From assembly GCA_005888675.1 (NCBI GenBank), contig VBBA01000031.1, positions 1 to 5,682 of the forward strand: a stretch of DNA of 5,682 nucleotides, written 5' to 3'. The position numbers and the translations under genes were made by a program. This stretch comes from Candidatus Bathyarchaeota archaeon (lineage in GTDB: Archaea > Thermoproteota > Bathyarchaeia > 40CM-2-53-6). The notes under the pieces are model-generated. The model ran no database searches. It had not been told where the DNA came from and worked only from the letters and a program-made list of their open reading frames with translations. Shown piece by piece: positions 1 to 5,682 of the stretch (positions are counted from its first letter, which is position 1; every line of letters starts with the position of its first letter).

Positions 1-228
1 AGAGTTAGGATATTCCACGCCGGGACTGCGAGAAACCAATCGGGCGAACTCGTAACCGGAGGCGGACGCGTGCTCAACATTCTCGCGACCGGCGACAGCG
101 TAGAATCTGCACGTCGAGACGCTTATGCTGTTATCGGTAATGCCATCCGTTTCGACGGAATGCAATATCGGACAGATATCGGTACCGTCGCGACACGACG
201 AAGACCACTACAGGTGACAAGAACCTAG
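1..228 (+). CDS. purD: Phosphoribosylamine-glycine ligase (GAR synthetase), C-terminal fragment
   Basis: This is the 3' end of purD, cut off by the window edge; 75 codons and a TAG stop are visible. PurD joins phosphoribosylamine and glycine with ATP to give GAR, the second step of de novo purine synthesis, in the cytosol. The visible part is the C-terminal GARS domain. It shows the family pattern RIFHAGT, then GELVTGGGRVLNILATGDS, a helix with paired Arg and Ala (SARRDAYAVI), and the near-terminal FDGMQYRTDIG. Most homologues end soon after the DIG; this one continues for about 14 residues rich in Arg and Thr, a small tail of unknown meaning. The stop at 226-228 abuts the ATG of purN with no spacer, so the two are probably translationally coupled. 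The ATP-grasp core lies upstream of the window and cannot be checked. Confidence 0.93.
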   Translation, partial: RVRIFHAGTARNQSGELVTGGGRVLNILATGDSVESARRDAYAVIGNAIRFDGMQYRTDIGTVATRRRPLQVTRT

Positions 229-879
229 ATGCCATCGACCCATACAACCCGACCGGTCGTCCCGATCGCAGTTCTAGTCTCTGGACGCGGCAGCAACCTA
301 GAAGCAATCCTCGAAGCGATAGACAAGAAGTACATTACAAACGGGGCGGCCAAGGTTGTCATAAGCAACAGACCAGACGCGCCGGCGCTGGATATTGCCA
401 GAAAACACAACGTCCCAGCAAAAATCTTGGATGATCATGGACTGCCAAAGAAGAGTTGGGAATACGATCAGAGAACCATACGGTTACTTCAAGAACACGG
501 CGTCAAATCACAGGATGGACTAATCCTACTTTCAGGATACTTCCGAATTCTGACCCCGGAATTTGTCGGACTCTACGAGAGACGAATTCTCAACATACAT
601 CCCGCCTTGCTCCCAGCCTTTCCTGGACTGAATGCCCAGAAACAGGCATTGGATCACGGCGCCAAGGTTACCGGTTGCACTGTCCACTTCGTCGACAAAG
701 GCGTTGATACTGGTCCAATAATCCTCCAAACCCCAGTTCCAGTGCGGGACGATGATACCGTGGAAACATTGAGCCAGCGAATACTCCGAGAAGAGCATCG
801 ACTGTACCCAGAAGCCGTCCGCCTATTCACAGATGGAATGTTGACGGTGAAAGAGAGGAGAGTCTTGCTGGTAGAATGA
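229..879 (+). CDS. purN: Phosphoribosylglycinamide formyltransferase, folate-dependent
   Basis: PurN transfers a formyl group from 10-formyl-tetrahydrofolate to GAR, giving FGAR (third step of purine synthesis). The 216-residue product is complete and close to the usual 190-215. The N-terminal phosphate-binding loop VLVSGRGSNLEAI lies at about residues 15-28, followed by the ISNRPDAPALDIA stretch at 45-57. The active-site strand LNIHPALLPAFPG (121-133) carries the catalytic Asn122 and His124, and GVDTGPII (158-165) supplies the catalytic Asp160. The EEHRLYP segment near 188-194 is also typical. The first eight or so residues precede the first beta strand and are variable in the family; the ATG directly after the purD stop is the natural start. 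The gene ends in a four-base ATGA overlap with folD. Use of PurN rather than the formate-using PurT means the cell needs a folate C1 pool. Confidence 0.96.
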   Translation: MPSTHTTRPVVPIAVLVSGRGSNLEAILEAIDKKYITNGAAKVVISNRPDAPALDIARKHNVPAKILDDHGLPKKSWEYDQRTIRLLQEHGVKSQDGLILLSGYFRILTPEFVGLYERRILNIHPALLPAFPGLNAQKQALDHGAKVTGCTVHFVDKGVDTGPIILQTPVPVRDDDTVETLSQRILREEHRLYPEAVRLFTDGMLTVKERRVLLVE

Positions 880-1736
880 CTGCCACAGTAATGGACGGAA
901 AACTCGTGGCCGCAGAGGTGAAGCAAGAGGTCTCGGGACGGGTGAAACATTTGCAGCAACAGGGAGTTTGGCCCTGGCTATCAACGGTCTTGGTCGGCGA
1001 TGATCCAGCATCTGAGACATACTTGAGAGCCAAGCACAAGGCCTGCGAGGAGGTCGGGATCAAATCCGAGAACCATCATCTTCCCAGCGACAGTCCACAA
1101 GACAAGCTGGAAGCATTGATCGATCGGTTGAACCACGATGATCGAGTTCATGGAATACTCGTTCAGCTTCCACTCCCAAAGCATCTCGAAGAAGATCGAA
1201 CGATCGATAGGTTAGACCCAGACAAGGACGTCGACGGATTACATCCAGTGAATGTTGGAAAGCTTGCCTCAGGAACAGAGGGGCTTGTTCCCTGCACGCC
1301 CAAGGGCGTGGTGAGACTGTTACAGCATTACAAGGTGCAGATCGCCGGCTCCAAGGCAACGATAGTCAACCGCAGTAATTTGGTAGGTAGACCACTCGCC
1401 ATGCTTCTCCTTAACCGGGACGCGACTGTCACCATATGCCACTCGAAGACGAAAGAATTAGCGAACATTACGAGGGAAGCCGACATCCTTGTGACCGCGA
1501 TCGGCCGGCCTGAAGTGAGAATCGGTCCCAGCTATGTCAAACATGGGTCAACCGTCGTGGATGTTGCGATTAACCGGGTGGATGGAAAACTGCGGGGCGA
1601 CATCGATTTTGAACCTGTAAGCAAGATCGTCCAGTACATTACTCCGGTACCTGGTGGAGTGGGACCGATGACAGTAGCTATGCTCCTAGAGAATACTATA
1701 CAGGCAGCGGCAATACACGCCGGTATCAGATTATGA
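876..1736 (+). CDS. folD: Bifunctional methylenetetrahydrofolate dehydrogenase / methenyltetrahydrofolate cyclohydrolase
   Basis: FolD oxidises 5,10-methylene-tetrahydrofolate with NAD(P)+ and hydrolyses the methenyl form to 10-formyl-tetrahydrofolate, the donor used by PurN. At 286 residues it is full length. The catalytic segment SETYLRAKHKACEEVG (46-61) has Tyr49 and the catalytic Lys53. GILVQLPLP (93-101) and PDKDVDGLHP (115-124), with Asp120, complete the folate site. The dinucleotide loop reads VNRSNLVGRP (164-173), and the C-terminal signature YITPVPGGVGPMTVAML is at 254-270. In the loop an Asn replaces the more common Gly before Arg-Ser; Arg166 is kept, so cofactor preference (NADP or NAD) cannot be told from reading. 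The ATG lies inside the end of purN (ATGA overlap), which decides the start and implies coupled translation. Position next to purN fits a role in feeding formyl groups into purine synthesis. Confidence 0.96.
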   Translation: MTATVMDGKLVAAEVKQEVSGRVKHLQQQGVWPWLSTVLVGDDPASETYLRAKHKACEEVGIKSENHHLPSDSPQDKLEALIDRLNHDDRVHGILVQLPLPKHLEEDRTIDRLDPDKDVDGLHPVNVGKLASGTEGLVPCTPKGVVRLLQHYKVQIAGSKATIVNRSNLVGRPLAMLLLNRDATVTICHSKTKELANITREADILVTAIGRPEVRIGPSYVKHGSTVVDVAINRVDGKLRGDIDFEPVSKIVQYITPVPGGVGPMTVAMLLENTIQAAAIHAGIRL

Positions 1737-1780
1737 CGAAGTTCATATCAGGAACTAAGCACGGGGATCACGACTAGAGA

Positions 1781-2221
1781 TTGACAAGAACCGTCAGCAT
1801 ATTGATGGGCTCGGAGAGCGATCGAGAGATAGCGAAAAAGGCTGAGACGGTACTTGAGAAACTCGGCATCCCGTATGAGACGAGAGTCATCTCTGCCCAT
1901 AGGAACCACAAGGAGGTAGATCGCTACGTGGAGGATTCCAAGTCGGATGTTTTCATCGCGATTGCTGGACTCGCGGCACATCTCCCAGGATTCGTCGCCT
2001 CACTGACCACGAAGCCTGTCATAGGAGTACCGGTTTCGGGGAAACTTGCAGGGCTCGAATCGATCCTTTCTATGGTCCAGATGCCTTCAGGCGTGCCCGT
2101 TGGGACGGTTGGTGTCGACAATGGGACAAATGCGGCCTTGCTAGCGGCGGCAATACTCGCCATATCGGACCCTGCGACCTCGAAGAAGTTGCAAGAATAC
2201 CGGAGTACTGGAACGAAATGA
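1781..2221 (+). CDS. purE: 5-(carboxyamino)imidazole ribonucleotide mutase, class I PurE
   Basis: PurE produces CAIR: class I enzymes rearrange N5-CAIR made by PurK, while class II enzymes carboxylate AIR directly with CO2. The 146-residue product has the phosphate-binding MGSESD (9-14), the catalytic SAHR with His40 (38-41), GLAAHLPG (63-70) and the late motif VQMPSGVPVGTVGVDNGTNA. SAHR and AAHLPG fit class I; class II animal or Treponema types have AHK and lack AAHLPG. The residue after SAHR is Asn instead of the frequent Thr. The start is TTG at 1781; the next ATG (1804) would remove part of the first strand and begin at the GSESD loop, so TTG is preferred. A GGGG run at 1763-1766 is the only possible ribosome site. 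The gene follows folD after 44 bases and overlaps purC by four. No purK is visible in the window. Confidence 0.93.
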   Translation: MTRTVSILMGSESDREIAKKAETVLEKLGIPYETRVISAHRNHKEVDRYVEDSKSDVFIAIAGLAAHLPGFVASLTTKPVIGVPVSGKLAGLESILSMVQMPSGVPVGTVGVDNGTNAALLAAAILAISDPATSKKLQEYRSTGTK

Positions 2222-3075
2222 GCACCAAGTTGACTTCTGATCTTGATCAGGCACCGTTCAAGAGAGGCAAGGTCAAGGACATCTACGACCTCGGGAATGG
2301 TAGACTGCTCTTCCTTTTCACCGACCGAATCTCCGCTTACGACATAGTCTTGCCGACAGAGATCCCAAGGAAAGGTGAGGTCCTGTGCAAGCTTGCAGCC
2401 TTTTGGTTTGATCATCTCAAGGTCCCCAACCATATGGTCGAGATGACCGGCAAGAACAGGATGATGGTCAGGCAATTGAAAATGATACCGGTCGAATGCG
2501 TAGTCAGAGGATACCTCTATGGAAGCCTCTATGACCGATTATTGAAAGGGGAAGTCAAGCTCCCGGTCGAACCGGTGATGGCACAAAAACTCCCTCAGCC
2601 AACATTCGACCCGACTACAAAGTCGGATGTCAAGGATGAGCCAATTACTATGGAGCAGATCTTGGATGAGGGGTGGCTGAGCACTGATCAATTGGAAGAG
2701 CTCAGAGCAAAGAGTCTCAGCATCTACCGGACCATCTCAGAAAGGGCGGAGGGTGCTGGATTCATACTGGCAGACCTCAAGCTAGAGTTTGGTTTCGACG
2801 AAGAAGAGAACATCATACTCGCCGATTCCATTGGCCCGGACGAATTTCGTTTATGGCCAAAGGAGCGTTATCGTCCGGGACAAGTACAGGAAAGCTACGA
2901 CAAGCAACCAGTACGAGACTGGCTGTCAAGAATTGGGTACAAGAAGACACTCGACAAGGCAAGATCCGAAGGACAACCAGTTCCATCGCCTCCGAAACTT
3001 CCGGCTGACCTAGTACAAGAAATCAGCAAACGCTACATTCTGGCCTACGAGCGTCTGACTGGGCACAAGCTCTAG
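2218..3075 (+). CDS. purC: Phosphoribosylaminoimidazole-succinocarboxamide (SAICAR) synthase
   Basis: PurC couples CAIR and aspartate with ATP to give SAICAR. The 285-residue product is longer than the common bacterial form (about 240) and closer in size to the yeast-like form. The N-terminal ATP-binding part has GKVKDIYDLGNGRLLFLFTD (17-36) followed by RISAYDIVLP. The middle shows VECVVRGYLYGSLYDRL (92-108), with the conserved Arg-Gly, and PTFDPTTKSDVKDEPIT (128-144). The C-terminal half has GFILADLKLEFG (181-192) and ADSIGPDEFRLWP (202-214), where most bacterial enzymes read a variant of DE-LTPDSSRFW. The last 70 residues, rich in Lys and Pro around 251-265, extend past the short bacterial form. 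The ATG overlaps the purE stop (ATGA), which fixes the start and suggests coupled translation. Function is well supported; only the exact subfamily is inferred. Confidence 0.95.
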   Translation: MSTKLTSDLDQAPFKRGKVKDIYDLGNGRLLFLFTDRISAYDIVLPTEIPRKGEVLCKLAAFWFDHLKVPNHMVEMTGKNRMMVRQLKMIPVECVVRGYLYGSLYDRLLKGEVKLPVEPVMAQKLPQPTFDPTTKSDVKDEPITMEQILDEGWLSTDQLEELRAKSLSIYRTISERAEGAGFILADLKLEFGFDEEENIILADSIGPDEFRLWPKERYRPGQVQESYDKQPVRDWLSRIGYKKTLDKARSEGQPVPSPPKLPADLVQEISKRYILAYERLTGHKL

Positions 3076-3096
3076 AGAAAAGGTCCAGATTCCATA

Positions 3097-4197
3097 ATGC
3101 CTCGACGAACACCAAAGGGCCAATCCAGCCAGATGACATACGCAAGGGCAGGAGTTGATGTTGAGAGATTACGCGGGGCCCACGGAATACTTGCAAAACG
3201 GCTCGCCACAAGTTTCAGCACGCGAAAGGGGAAGATCGGGGAACCTATCTTCCCGATCGGACACTATGCTGGTCTGGTAGATTTAGGAGACAAACAGGTC
3301 TTAGGCCTTCACGTTGACAACGTCGGGACTAAGGTCATTATTGCCGAGATGATGAAAAAGTACGATACGATCGGAATCGATTGTGTCGGTATGTGTGTTA
3401 ACGATCTGATATGCACTGGGCTCGAACCGTTTGCATTCCTTGATTACATAGCAACGGCTAGTCCGGACTCGAAGACGATAGCCCAGATTAGTGAGGGAAT
3501 AGTTGAAGGTGCGAAACAGGCTGAGGTGGCGGTCGTGGGAGGAGAGACCGCAGTTGTTCCCGATCTTCTTTCAGATGGATACGACGGTACAGCGATCGAT
3601 CTTGTAGGTTTTGCTGCAGGGATCTGCTCGAAGAACAAGCTGGTCCTGGGAGATAAGGTGAAGAGTAACGATACAATCGTAGGTGTAAGCAGCTCGGGAA
3701 TCCACTCGAATGGAATGACACTAGCAAGGAAGGTTCTGTTTAGGAAGCACAAGGTCAATGATTGGATACCGGAGCTCAGGCGTAGTCTCGGCGAAGAATT
3801 GCTGGAGCCAACCAGGATATATGTCAAACCGGTCATGGACCTGCTGCTAGAAGCAGAAGTTCACGGATTCGCACATATCACAGGCGGCGGATTCTCGAAA
3901 TTAGATCGAATTGTTTCACGAGCTGGTCTCGGAGCCGAACTCGACAATCTCCCAGACTCGCCATCAATATTCCAGATCATCCAAGAAGACGGCAAGATTT
4001 CAGACCGGGAGATGTACAGGACGTTTAACATGGGCGTAGGCTTCTTGGTCCTTTGTCCCAAGAGGGAGGAGGACAAGGTGATTCAGACTTTTCAGAGGTA
4101 TCAGCAAGATGCTTTCCGCGTCGGGCATGTGTCCAAGAAACCTGGTATTCGAGTATCTGGGTCAATGGGCCAGCTCAGCCTCCTAGGCAAGGCGTGA
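3097..4197 (+). CDS. purM: Phosphoribosylformylglycinamidine cyclo-ligase (AIR synthetase)
   Basis: PurM closes the imidazole ring of FGAM with ATP to give AIR, the precursor used in the PurE and PurC steps. The 366-residue product has the AIRS N- and C-terminal domains. Markers in order: TYARAGVD (14-21), GHYAGLVDLG (56-65), HVDNVGTK (72-79), DTIGIDCVGMCVNDLI (90-105), LEPFAFLDYIAT (109-120), VVGGETAVVPDL (146-157), SSSGIHSNGM (198-207), LEPTRIYVKPV (236-246), HITGGGF (260-266) and EMYRTFNMGVGF (305-316). Asn75 sits where many homologues have Gly (DGVGTK). Two starts are possible: ATG 3097, with AGGT 12 bases upstream, or ATG 3133, which would begin just before the conserved TYxxAGVD as in many family members. 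The longer form is given, and the first 12 basic residues are doubtful. It follows purC by 21 bases and is the last recognisable purine gene here. Confidence 0.95.
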   Translation: MPRRTPKGQSSQMTYARAGVDVERLRGAHGILAKRLATSFSTRKGKIGEPIFPIGHYAGLVDLGDKQVLGLHVDNVGTKVIIAEMMKKYDTIGIDCVGMCVNDLICTGLEPFAFLDYIATASPDSKTIAQISEGIVEGAKQAEVAVVGGETAVVPDLLSDGYDGTAIDLVGFAAGICSKNKLVLGDKVKSNDTIVGVSSSGIHSNGMTLARKVLFRKHKVNDWIPELRRSLGEELLEPTRIYVKPVMDLLLEAEVHGFAHITGGGFSKLDRIVSRAGLGAELDNLPDSPSIFQIIQEDGKISDREMYRTFNMGVGFLVLCPKREEDKVIQTFQRYQQDAFRVGHVSKKPGIRVSGSMGQLSLLGKA

Positions 4198-4548
4198 GAT
4201 AGGCAGTCACCCTGCGGCGGTTTGAGAACTAGGGAATCCATTATTGCCATGGACGGTCAGCTCGAGCATTTGGCCGTAAGGGTTGTGGGACAGGTGTCCA
4301 CCAGATTTATTGGTGCGAACATTATGACCAAGAGTCGGAGACGACTTGCTTGTTCGTTTGTAACTTCAGACATGAAGAATGGCCTGATCACGAGGCGGTC
4401 TTGCTTGAGGCTCGTGGTGCAAGGGCGAGGATATGTCCAAGATGTTTGATTCTGATTACTGTGCATCGACACTATCATGCGATGAAAGTGGAGAGTATCA
4501 TTCCTTTAATGGCAGAAGCTTCCCAGGCCAGTCAAGGTACCCTGGATC
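4198..4548. other. Region between purM and the luciferase-like gene, no confident gene
   Basis: This 351-base stretch separates the purine run from the downstream oxidoreductase. I found no tRNA arms, no T-rich terminator and no strong TATA box. A short perfect hairpin, GCAG-TCACC-CTGC at 4203-4215, lies just after the purM stop but has only a TTT behind it, so it is weak evidence for a terminator. Two + frames are open across the middle. Frame 1 runs from TTG 4222 to TGA 4449 (75 codons) and is rich in Arg and Val with no motif. Frame 3 is open from 4233 to 4577 and is rich in Cys and His; it is listed separately. The stretch could also hold a decayed gene or a leader for the gene that follows. 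Confidence 0.5.
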
Positions 4549-4577
4549 GTGAAGACTCGATTAAGATTCGGAAGTAG
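4350..4577 (+). CDS. Possible small Cys/His-rich zinc-binding protein, start uncertain
   Basis: I do not recognise a family. From TTG 4350 the frame encodes 75 residues. It has an acidic, aromatic N-terminal part (CNFRHEEWPDHEAVLLEA), then ICPRC (28-32), a His-rich HRHYH, and a polar C-terminus. Cys4 and the Cys29/Cys32 pair, with nearby His, suggest a zinc ribbon or finger. The same frame stays open upstream to 4233 and encodes further Cys at 4245, 4284, 4314 and 4347. The last, with Cys 4359, would make a C-x3-C pair that the TTG start would break. There is no ATG or GTG upstream in this frame, so the real start may be non-standard, or the gene may be frameshifted from the neighbouring frame (ATG 4249) or be a remnant. 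The 3' end runs 29 bases into the next gene. Chance remains a serious alternative. Confidence 0.3.
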   Translation: MFVCNFRHEEWPDHEAVLLEARGARARICPRCLILITVHRHYHAMKVESIIPLMAEASQASQGTLDREDSIKIRK

Positions 4578-5637
4578 GATTCATCTCCGATTCGGCGAAC
4601 AGTTCGACGAGCTAATCCATCGAGCCCGTTTCCTGGAAGAGAACGGATTCGACACCGTTCTCCTAGACGATCATCTGTTGTATGGCACATCTTCCGCGGT
4701 AGCTTTGGAGCCGTTCTCTGCTGGAGCCGCAATCGCGAACCAAACGAAGAAGATCAAGGTTGGAGTGGCGGTTACAGATCTGGTAAGGCGACATCCCGCT
4801 ATTTTGGCCCAGGCGTCCGGCACGATCTCAATCATCGCCAACGGGAGGTTCGTCCTAGGATTAGGGTCCGGCGACCCGATGAATCAATCACCATTTGGAT
4901 TACCGACGGATCACAGGTTCGATAGATTCAGAGAAGGGGTATTATTGCTCAAAATGCTCTGGTCATCTAGTATCGATAACCCTGTAACTTACAAGGGGAG
5001 ATTCTACAGTCTTACCAATGCATATCTTCAGACCGGGATGCCAGAAAGAAATCGGCCACCGCTCTACTTTGCAGCGTTCGGAGATAGAATGTTGAGCTTC
5101 ACTGGCGAGGAGGCAGACGGATGGATTCCGCATTGTCACACTCCAGAAACATATGGAAAGGACCTCGCTAAGATCAATGATTCGGCTAAACAGGTCGGGA
5201 GAGTATCTCTGCAAACAATCATTCCATCGTATTACACTGTGGCCTCGATCGCTAACACTCGGGAACAGGCTGATGCGGACGTTGCGGGACCTGCGAAGTT
5301 CTTCCTAGCACTTATTCCTGAAGCGCTTCGGAAGATTGATCCATCTATCCAACATCCAGGACGTGTATGGGAGAAGAATTCGGACCCTAGAGCACAGAGG
5401 GAAATAATTAGGAAGGTCGCGTCCCTGATACCGAGAGAGACAGCGCTGAATACTGTTATACACGGGGCGCCAAGTGATTGCATAGAGCAAATATCCAGTT
5501 ATGCCAAGGAGGGCTGCAGAGAGTTTCTCTTGACGTTCACTCCGACAGCTGGATTGTGGTCAGGGGATGAAATGATTCCGATGGCGAGACTCTTTGCTGA
5601 AAAGGTGATACGTTACTTCCTAGAAGAATACGACTAG
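4549..5637 (+). CDS. Luciferase-like (LLM) family oxidoreductase, probably F420- or flavin-dependent
   Basis: The 362-residue product has the TIM-barrel pattern of bacterial luciferase-like enzymes, which include F420-dependent methylene-tetrahydromethanopterin reductase (Mer) and F420-dependent dehydrogenases. Visible marks are an early strand with basic residues (RLRFGSRIHL), the helix FLEENGFDTVLLDDH (28-42), the strand KIKVGVAVTDLVRRHPAILAQ (68-88) that in relatives bears the cofactor-contacting bulge, and the following NGRFVLGLGSGDP (98-110). They continue with RFREGVLLLKMLW (126-138), VTYKGRFYSL (146-155), PPLYFAAFGDRML (170-182) and EEADGWIP (187-194). No signal peptide or membrane segment is seen, so it is cytosolic. 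The GTG start follows an AGGT at 4535-4538; the frame closes at a TAA only 39 bases upstream, so little extension is possible. Substrate and cofactor cannot be read from sequence. Folate-related reduction is one possibility given the neighbours, but this is a guess. Confidence 0.87.
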   Translation: MKTRLRFGSRIHLRFGEQFDELIHRARFLEENGFDTVLLDDHLLYGTSSAVALEPFSAGAAIANQTKKIKVGVAVTDLVRRHPAILAQASGTISIIANGRFVLGLGSGDPMNQSPFGLPTDHRFDRFREGVLLLKMLWSSSIDNPVTYKGRFYSLTNAYLQTGMPERNRPPLYFAAFGDRMLSFTGEEADGWIPHCHTPETYGKDLAKINDSAKQVGRVSLQTIIPSYYTVASIANTREQADADVAGPAKFFLALIPEALRKIDPSIQHPGRVWEKNSDPRAQREIIRKVASLIPRETALNTVIHGAPSDCIEQISSYAKEGCREFLLTFTPTAGLWSGDEMIPMARLFAEKVIRYFLEEYD

Positions 5638-5682
5638 GTAAGGTAGGATCTGCGGTTCAGTTCTCCAATCATTATCTTTGCT

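Noticed and set aside
1737..1780. 44-base gap between folD and purE as a possible internal promoter or riboswitch
   Set aside because: It is too short for a purine or folate riboswitch, and I see no TATA-like element in it.
1924..2475. 183-codon open frame on the minus strand, opposite purE and purC
   Set aside because: It lies across two well-supported genes on the other strand, has no recognisable motif and is best explained as a shadow of their codon pattern.
3234..3258. Seven-base inverted repeat (GATCGGG / CCCGATC) with an 11-base loop
   Set aside because: It lies inside the purM coding region in a GATC-rich stretch, has no second copy I could find and probably arises by chance.
3444..3836. 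130-codon open frame on the minus strand, opposite purM
   Set aside because: It covers the most conserved part of purM in antisense, and its composition (Ser, Pro, Leu runs) is typical of shadow frames.
4203..4215. Hairpin GCAG-TCACC-CTGC as a purM terminator
   Set aside because: The four-base stem is too short and is followed by only three T residues, so it could easily be chance.
4222..4449. 75-codon + frame from TTG 4222, with an internal ATG at 4249
   Set aside because: It has no motif, high Arg/Val content and no good ribosome site. The overlapping Cys-rich frame looks more protein-like. It could supply the N-terminus if a frameshift exists, but that is not shown.
4502..4511. TTTAAT-like element as an archaeal TATA box for the luciferase-like gene
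   Set aside because: The match is partial, no clear BRE is visible and distance alone is not enough; promoter mapping would be needed.

Overview
The window is most simply read as archaeal chromosome, on the + strand throughout. Pointers to archaea are the free use of AGA/AGG arginine and ATA isoleucine codons, mixed ATG, TTG and GTG starts with weak or absent Shine-Dalgarno sequences, archaeal-looking PurC and PurM wording, and a downstream gene of the luciferase-like (F420-type) flavin/deazaflavin oxidoreductase family. A thaumarchaeal or related lineage would fit, but this is inference: no rRNA or other marker is present, and an F420-using bacterium cannot be excluded.

Bases 1-4197 hold a tightly packed run of de novo purine genes: the 3' end of purD (1-228), purN (229-879), folD (876-1736), purE (1781-2221), purC (2218-3075) and purM (3097-4197). 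purD stops on the base before the purN start. purN/folD and purE/purC overlap by four bases (ATGA). The other gaps are 44 and 21 bases, so one transcript is likely. PurD makes GAR, PurN formylates it with 10-formyl-tetrahydrofolate, PurM closes the imidazole ring to AIR, PurE places the carboxylate to give CAIR, and PurC adds aspartate to give SAICAR. FolD sits next to PurN and can supply the formyl-folate it consumes. The genes for PurF, PurL/Q/S, PurK, PurB and PurH are not in the window.

Bases 4198-4548 carry no confidently assigned gene. They contain an unusual Cys/His-rich open frame (4233-4577) with no ATG; its only ordinary start is a TTG at 4350. It ends inside the next gene and may be a small zinc-ribbon-like protein, a broken gene or chance.

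Bases 4549-5637 encode a complete 362-residue luciferase-like monooxygenase-fold protein, probably an F420- or flavin-dependent oxidoreductase of unknown substrate. The last 45 bases hold nothing I can assign.

I see no mobile element, CRISPR array, tRNA, rRNA or clearly new system. The region is mostly ordinary core metabolism. The best leads are the small Cys-rich frame, the folate/purine gene pairing, PurE without a visible PurK, and the substrate of the luciferase-like enzyme.
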